From Moritella sp. PE36 (GTDB lineage: Bacteria; Pseudomonadota; Gammaproteobacteria; Enterobacterales; Moritellaceae): a stretch of 64,000 nucleotides of DNA. The stretch covers positions 62,001-126,000 of the forward strand of contig NZ_ABCQ01000007.1 in NCBI RefSeq assembly GCF_000170855.1. Reading direction: 5' to 3'. Each line of letters starts with the position of its first letter. Positions within the stretch are counted from its first letter, which is position 1. The notes under the pieces are model-generated. The model was not told the DNA's origin. It did no database searches and saw only the letters and a program-made list of their open reading frames with translations. This document shows, piece by piece, positions 59,341 to 64,000 of the stretch. A program made the position numbers and the translations under genes.

Positions 59341-59659
59341 ATTGTCTTTCCATACTCTTATTAAAGTCCACAGATAGCAGTAAAAATAACACCTCTATCT
59401 GAACAAGGCGCGGAATATAACATAAAAAACCAGTAAATTGTTAATATACAGGCGTTAAAATTATCGAACTAACAACGATGACCCTAATTAGATACATATT
59501 TGAAAAATAATCACCGTGCATTTTGCATAAACTATTTTATACCTATTCCACTTTTGATCTTTTTACGTGACCTAACACTCAAATATACGACGAAATATGA
59601 CTAAGGGCATTAAAAAAATGCTATAGAGAAAGGGTAACTATCATTGCAAAGGTGATCCC
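59341..59659. other. intergenic region upstream of the symporter and DUF3545 genes
   Basis: An AT-rich 320-base divergent promoter region. I see no open frame and no convincing riboswitch or palindrome; AAAGGTG near 59649 is the ribosome site for the DUF3545 gene. Confidence 0.5.
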
Positions 59660-59827
59660 ATGGAAGGAATAAATCAAGTGTCGATAGAAAATACAAAAAA
59701 AGAAGCAAAATCAGCGTCAAAACGAAAATGGCGTGAAATTGAAGCGATTAAGGATAAGCTAATATTAGAAAAGGAAATGGACGGTTATAATGATCCTTTA
59801 AGTTATTACTCTGATCTTATTACTTAA
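59660..59827 (+). CDS. DUF3545 family small protein
   Basis: A 55-residue product from ATG 59660, with AAAGGTG 6 bases upstream. The core SKRKWREIEAIKDKLILEKEM matches the DUF3545 family, a short highly charged helix-rich protein of marine gammaproteobacteria. The function is unknown. A perfect terminator directly follows the stop, supporting a real transcription unit. Confidence 0.82.
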   Translation: MEGINQVSIENTKKEAKSASKRKWREIEAIKDKLILEKEMDGYNDPLSYYSDLIT

Positions 59828-59828
59828 T

Positions 59829-59856
59829 AAAAAGCCGCATTGAATGCGGCTTTTTT
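59829..59856. terminator. terminator after the DUF3545 gene
   Basis: AAAAAGCCGCATT and AATGCGGCTTTTT are complementary with one base between the arms, followed by T. It serves the small DUF3545 gene and the convergent hemerythrin gene. Confidence 0.9.
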
Positions 59857-59895
59857 AATGCGAGAGATACCTATACAACAGCAAGGTTATACCCT

Positions 59896-60477
59896 TTATA
59901 CTAAGCAGAGATCCTCTTTTGCCTCACCAATAAATCCAGCGGTAACGATACGCTGTGTTAATTGCTCATAAGCATCATTAAACACAGCAATGGCTTGTGC
60001 ATCTTGCAAATCGCCATTTTTCCACAAATGCTCAATATGACACCAATCATCTGGGGTGAATTTCTCAGCCATTAGTGGCATTACCACATTGGTTTCATAT
60101 TGAATATGGGCACGCTGTTTGTCTACAAACCCGCGCAACTGTACTGCAAGTGCATCAAATGGCATAACAGAATCAAGTTGGATCATATTTAATGAATGCG
60201 AAAGTTCACGGCTAAGGAAGTTTAAGCTTTGGTGCTCACTGGCGAGACGGTTCGGCATATCAGCATCTTCAACATAATGCTCAAGATAATACGCATAGAT
60301 CAAATCTTCTTTCGGATGATGGTAACGGTCAATGTAGTTACGTAAATAATGAACAATATCATCCATTAATTTAAAATTAACACCCTGCTGTTCAGATTCG
60401 AGTTCAGCTAGCTGCTCAGTTAGTACATTTAACAGTAACTCTACTTGTTCATGATCTTTTGTTATGAGAGATAACAT
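59896..60477 (-). CDS. hemerythrin-domain protein
   Basis: The 193-residue helical protein has a hemerythrin (HHE-type) layout: an N-terminal KDHEQVELLLNVL, then YIDRYHHPKEDLIYAY, SEHQSLNFL and HIQYETNVVMPLM, providing the His and Glu ligands for a di-iron site. Such proteins sense or bind oxygen, nitric oxide or iron; which applies here is not shown. Confidence 0.86.
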   Translation of the reverse strand: MLSLITKDHEQVELLLNVLTEQLAELESEQQGVNFKLMDDIVHYLRNYIDRYHHPKEDLIYAYYLEHYVEDADMPNRLASEHQSLNFLSRELSHSLNMIQLDSVMPFDALAVQLRGFVDKQRAHIQYETNVVMPLMAEKFTPDDWCHIEHLWKNGDLQDAQAIAVFNDAYEQLTQRIVTAGFIGEAKEDLCLV

Positions 60478-60606
60478 ATAAACTCCAATTTGAAATTATC
60501 TCTCACTACCTTATACCCATATAGTGTTAGTTACTTTGATCGAGTTCAATTTTCACCTATAAAGGTATAATTGCAAAAGGTGTCATGATCTTCAGTTCAG
60601 CCGATA

Positions 60607-61287
60607 TTATATTAGCCGATCAACAGTACTCACTTGCCAATTAATGGCTGTTTGTTGGCGAGTTTGTAAACGGCTATTAATAGCAGAAAAATGTTGGCAA
60701 CCAAAGAAACCACGACTTGCAGACAAAGGGGATGGATGCACCCCCTCTAAAACGTGATGTCGGCTGCGATCAATATGGCGGCCTTTTTTCTTGGCGTGAT
60801 TCCCCCATAATACAAAAATAATCTCTTCATCTTGCTGGTTTAGCAGTTCAACGACATGGTCAGTGAACGTCTCCCAACCCGATTTGGCATGGGAATGGGC
60901 TTTTGCTTGCTCTACCGTTAGCACTGTATTTAACATTAAAATACCCTGTTGTGCCCACTCGATTAAATAACCGTGGTCAGGCGCTGCAAAGCCGTCAATA
61001 TCAGTACTCAGTTCTTTATACATATTACGTAATGAAGGTGGGATCTTAATACCCGGCAATACTGAGAAACATAAACCATGCGCTTGTTCTGGTCCATGGT
61101 ACGGGTCTTGCCCTAAAATCACCACTTTTACATCTTTTAACGGGGTTAATGAAAACGCTTCAAATACATCAGCCTCTTTAGGAAAAATGACTTTTCCTAC
61201 CGCTCTTTCAGCAGTAAGGAAGTTTTGTAATTCTAAATAATACGGTTGTTGCTGCTCGTGCAACAAAAATTCTGACCAAGTTTTCAT
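60607..61287 (-). CDS. ung: uracil-DNA glycosylase
   Basis: Ung removes uracil from DNA. The 226-residue family-1 enzyme has the catalytic motif [22 protein letters not shown], the uracil-pocket region LNTVLTVEQ and the Leu-loop [13 protein letters not shown]. It is divergent from nfo, pairing two base-excision repair genes. Confidence 0.96.
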   Translation of the reverse strand: MKTWSEFLLHEQQQPYYLELQNFLTAERAVGKVIFPKEADVFEAFSLTPLKDVKVVILGQDPYHGPEQAHGLCFSVLPGIKIPPSLRNMYKELSTDIDGFAAPDHGYLIEWAQQGILMLNTVLTVEQAKAHSHAKSGWETFTDHVVELLNQQDEEIIFVLWGNHAKKKGRHIDRSRHHVLEGVHPSPLSASRGFFGCQHFSAINSRLQTRQQTAINWQVSTVDRLI

Positions 61288-61408
61288 TTATAAATCCTAA
61301 AGATTAGCATTGCCAAAGACCTAATTTTATCGTAAAAAGCTCCCTTTAAAACTATTTTGTCGTTAAATTGACTAAAAATGACGAATACTCAACGTAAGGG
61401 AGCAAAAA

Positions 61409-62257
61409 ATGACTAAGTTTATTGGTGCACACGTATCAGCAGCAGGCGGTGTGTGGAATGCCCCTAAAAACGCCCACGATCTAGGAGCAACCGCATTTGC
61501 GCTATTTACCAAAAACCAACGTCGTTGGGATGCAAAAGCACTGAGCCCAGATGATATTCGTAAGTTTAAAGCCAATTGTAAACGTTACAATTTTACCTCA
61601 GCACAAATTTTGCCACATGATTCTTACTTGATTAACCTTGGCCACCCAGAAATGGCAGCATTAGAAAAATCACGTAATGCCTTTTATGATGAAATGCACC
61701 GTTGTGAGCAATTAGGTTTAACCTTACTTAACTTCCACCCGGGCAGTCATTTAAAAAAGATATCGGAATCAGAAAGTCTCAAGCTGGTAGCCGAATCAAT
61801 TAACCTGGCGCTGGAAAAATCAACGTCAGTTAAAGCCGTCATTGAAAACACCGCAGGTCAAGGTACTAACTTAGGTTACCGTTTTGAACATCTTGCCGAG
61901 ATCATTGAACAAGTAGAAGATAAGAGTCGTGTTGGTGTGTGTATCGATACCTGCCACACCTTTGTGGCTGGATATGATTTACGTACTTTTACAGCCTGTG
62001 AAAAAACCTTTAATGATTTTTCCAGCATTGTCGGCTTTGAGTACCTCGCAGGTATGCATATTAATGACAGTAAAGTCGACCTAGGCACAAAAGTTGATCG
62101 CCATCACAGCTTAGGGCAAGGTTTTATTGGTGACGATGCCTTTAAATTTATCATGCAGGATGAACGCTTTAATGGTATACCTATGGTATTGGAAACAATA
62201 GACGATACTATTTGGGCTGATGAAATTGCTTGGTTACAGCAGTTAGCCGCTAAATAA
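61409..62257 (+). CDS. nfo: endonuclease IV
   Basis: Nfo is a zinc AP endonuclease that processes abasic sites, acting downstream of glycosylases such as the divergent ung. The 282-residue protein has [48 protein letters not shown] and [10 protein letters not shown], the family metal-ligand segments. AAGGGAG precedes the start. Confidence 0.96.
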   Translation: MTKFIGAHVSAAGGVWNAPKNAHDLGATAFALFTKNQRRWDAKALSPDDIRKFKANCKRYNFTSAQILPHDSYLINLGHPEMAALEKSRNAFYDEMHRCEQLGLTLLNFHPGSHLKKISESESLKLVAESINLALEKSTSVKAVIENTAGQGTNLGYRFEHLAEIIEQVEDKSRVGVCIDTCHTFVAGYDLRTFTACEKTFNDFSSIVGFEYLAGMHINDSKVDLGTKVDRHHSLGQGFIGDDAFKFIMQDERFNGIPMVLETIDDTIWADEIAWLQQLAAK

Positions 62258-62297
62258 GTAAGATATAGTAATACAAATTATATCAATAATTGGTAAA

Positions 62298-62325
62298 GCC
62301 CAAACACGCGGAGTCGAGTTTGGGT
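62298..62325 (+). terminator. possible weak terminator after nfo
   Basis: CCCAAAC and GTTTGGG form a 7-bp stem with a 12-base loop between nfo and the downstream gene. No T-run follows, so termination may be partial. Confidence 0.4.
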
Positions 62326-62374
62326 ATTAAAAGGATTATCGACGAGGACTGTTGATAATAAAAAGGGATGTAAT

Positions 62375-63118
62375 TTGAAATACTCGATAGAGCTTGTACC
62401 CCGTTCATGGGAAACCTTAAATACTGAAGCTGAAGAAGTTAGCCAATTTAGCCAAATTAATACGCTAAATATTCCCGACTTACTGCGCTTTGATGTTCGT
62501 AGCTGGGATGCTTGCGATCGCCTACAAGATAAATTCGATGAGGTGATCCCTCATCTTCGCGCTATCGATTTTGATCTGAGAAACGGCTTTCCATTAACCG
62601 ATTTTTTCCGTCATAGTAAGATCAATTCAGTACTCGTTGTCGAAGGCGATCCGCCGCAAGATATTTCACACCGAACCTATCGCAATACCTCATGTGAACT
62701 TATCCGTATTATCAAAAAAGAACTACCTTATATGAAAGTGTACGCGGCGATCGATCAATATCGAACCAGCATGCGTAAAGAACTCGATTATATTCACGAC
62801 AAACTTGATGCGGGTGTTGATGGCTTTTTCACGCAACCATTTTTTGATTTAAAATTTCTCGATGTATACATGGACATGCTGCAAGGTACAGAAGTATTTT
62901 GGGGCCTAAGTCCGATCCACAGCGAGACCAGTAAATCGTACTGGGAAAATAAAAACGATGTGGTTTTTCCAAGTGATTTCGAACCGACAAAAGAATGGAA
63001 TATTAAGTTTGGCCGAGCCATGATCAAAAAGGTGCAAGCCAAAGATGATAATGTCTACTTTATGCCAATCAGAGCCAACGCTAGTGAATACCTTGATAAA
63101 TTACTCGCCGAAGATTAA
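62375..63118 (+). CDS. methylenetetrahydrofolate-reductase-like protein
   Basis: A TTG start at 62375, with AAAGGGA upstream, gives 247 residues. Segments such as NSVLVVEGDPPQDISH, YAAIDQYRTSMRKELDYIHDKLDAGVDGFFTQPFFD and FWGLSPIHS resemble the TIM-barrel MTHFR family. It is shorter than MetF and its substrate is not certain. It follows nfo by about 120 bases in the same orientation. Confidence 0.72.
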   Translation: MKYSIELVPRSWETLNTEAEEVSQFSQINTLNIPDLLRFDVRSWDACDRLQDKFDEVIPHLRAIDFDLRNGFPLTDFFRHSKINSVLVVEGDPPQDISHRTYRNTSCELIRIIKKELPYMKVYAAIDQYRTSMRKELDYIHDKLDAGVDGFFTQPFFDLKFLDVYMDMLQGTEVFWGLSPIHSETSKSYWENKNDVVFPSDFEPTKEWNIKFGRAMIKKVQAKDDNVYFMPIRANASEYLDKLLAED

Positions 63119-63150
63119 TCTGATTACAGTGTCACCATAACAACATAAAT

Positions 63151-63187
63151 AAACCACTTTTAACAATATCTAAGTGGTTTATTTTTT
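63151..63187. terminator. terminator between the MTHFR-like and phasin genes
   Basis: AAACCACTT and AAGTGGTTT are complementary around a 12-base loop and followed by ATTTTTT on the plus strand. Confidence 0.78.
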
Positions 63188-63643
63188 ATCTGTTAGCTCA
63201 GCCAGTAACGCATCAAGCTTATCATTTAATTGATTTATTTTATCACTTTCAATGCCGGTGAATTTAGTACAGGTCCGTTGGATCAACTTTTCTAATCCGT
63301 GCAAAGATATATGTTCAGCCGTCGAATGCAACTTAAACGCGTTATCCACCTTTTCGCCTTGACGTAAAAGATCTTCAAAAAACATTGACGATTTTTCACC
63401 CGCAATATTGAGTCCCTCAATACTATTACTATAGGCACCGAGTCCAGCTAACCAGATCTGCCGTACAAAGTTCATTTTGGCCGCTAACGTCACCTCAACA
63501 GCAGCACTATCGATGCCTTCTGGCGATTCAATGCCTTCGAGTGATTCAATATCTGGATTGTTAATAGCAATGAAATTATCAATTATCACATTATTATTAA
63601 CAACATCATTATTATTTGAATTGCAGTTTTCATTCTGGCGCAT
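63179..63643 (-). CDS. phasin / polyhydroxyalkanoate granule-associated protein
   Basis: The 154-residue protein has an Asn-rich low-complexity N-terminus (NENCNSNNNDVVNNN), then the phasin-type signature FVRQIWLAGLGAYSNSIEG followed by an amphipathic helical tail ending LNDKLDALLAEL. Phasins of the PhaI/PhaF type coat PHA granules. No PHA synthase is in the window, so the assignment rests on the signature alone. Confidence 0.8.
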   Translation of the reverse strand: MRQNENCNSNNNDVVNNNVIIDNFIAINNPDIESLEGIESPEGIDSAAVEVTLAAKMNFVRQIWLAGLGAYSNSIEGLNIAGEKSSMFFEDLLRQGEKVDNAFKLHSTAEHISLHGLEKLIQRTCTKFTGIESDKINQLNDKLDALLAELTDKK

Positions 63644-63804
63644 TGTTAAATCTTATCAACGATACTAGGAACTATTAAGCATAGATGTAATAGCCATAAA
63701 TGAGAGCATAACTTGTATCACTGTGATCCTAATAACAAATTTATCACGAAATAAAATACCTATATCGATAAAATAAGCGCATCTTAAATCGCGTAAACTT
63801 CGAG

Positions 63805-64000
63805 TTAACCATCCATGTTAATCGTTAAAAACTGCTTTATATGTTGAGATATGTCATTTAATTGTTGTGGTGTAACCGTATGCTCTGCCGGATAACGACT
63901 ATAATCGGGTTCATAACCCAGAGCTTCTAAATATTTTACCGCATCGAGTCCAAGGGACTCTGCGACAACCGGATCAGCACTGCCGTGATAAATATGCACC
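63805..64000 (-). CDS. alpha/beta hydrolase (carboxylesterase/phospholipase type), C-terminal part
   Basis: The frame is open at the right window edge, so only the last 64 or so codons are seen. IYHGSADPVV carries the catalytic Asp region, and YPAEHTVTPQQLNDI the catalytic His, a pattern of the phospholipase/carboxylesterase family (YpfH-like). The substrate is unknown. Confidence 0.75.
   Translation of the reverse strand, partial: VHIYHGSADPVVAESLGLDAVKYLEALGYEPDYSRYPAEHTVTPQQLNDISQHIKQFLTINMDG

Noticed and set aside
59341-59659. possible glycine riboswitch upstream of the alanine/glycine symporter
   Set aside because: The characteristic paired helices and conserved loops of the glycine aptamer were not seen.

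Overview
This is a chromosomal window from a gammaproteobacterium, most likely a cold-water marine genus close to Moritella, with Shewanella, Vibrio and Psychromonas as relatives. That placement is inference. It rests on moderately AT-rich DNA, on protein similarity to enterobacterial and Vibrio orthologues, on small families I know mainly from marine gammaproteobacteria (DUF2066, DUF2069, DUF3545, DUF5062), and on gene neighbourhoods shared with E. coli and Vibrio. I found no tRNA, rRNA, CRISPR array, insertion sequence or prophage gene.

Layout. 1-9.8 kb: end of a DUF2069 gene, hda, a DUF2066 gene, upp divergent from purMN, a YafJ-type amidotransferase, gmhA, and fadE behind a FadR-like operator. 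9.9-19 kb: pepB, then the iron-sulfur operon iscRSUA-hscBA-fdx-iscX read leftward behind two abutting IscR-like palindromes, then trmJ and suhB. 19.1-33 kb: a complete aerobactin-type siderophore locus. Most of it is one leftward operon (MFS exporter, iutA, fhuCDB-like uptake genes, a nitroreductase, an iucA-iucB fusion, iucD), with iucC divergent across a shared Fur box. 33-43 kb: mixed accessory and housekeeping genes: a lipoprotein hydrolase, a patatin, DUF5062, an unknown protein, fadH with a divergent AraC regulator, a DTW protein, free-Met-sulfoxide reductase and a flavodoxin-like protein. 41.5-51.3 kb: the conserved block ndk, rlmN, pilW, rodZ, ispG, hisS, yfgM, bamB, der, read leftward. 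51.5-57 kb: a TIGR03503-like protein, dnaQ, yafS-like, gloB and mltD; rnhA, usual at this locus, is absent. 57-64 kb: a chalcone-isomerase-like protein, an alanine/sodium symporter, a small DUF3545 gene, a hemerythrin-like protein, ung, nfo, an MTHFR-like protein, a phasin and the end of an esterase.

How the genes work together. The siderophore locus holds every activity for aerobactin: lysine N6-hydroxylation (IucD), acetylation (IucB domain), two citrate condensations (IucA domain and IucC), export (MFS), outer-membrane uptake (IutA) and inner-membrane uptake (FhuBCD-like). The isc block builds Fe-S clusters under IscR feedback, so much of the window concerns iron. fadE and fadH serve fatty-acid beta-oxidation.

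The most unusual observations are: SuhB has lost acidic metal-binding residues of inositol monophosphatase (E67K, D87N, D212E), suggesting it survives as a transcription factor only; IucA and IucB are fused; and a nitroreductase is embedded with tight coupling inside the siderophore operon.
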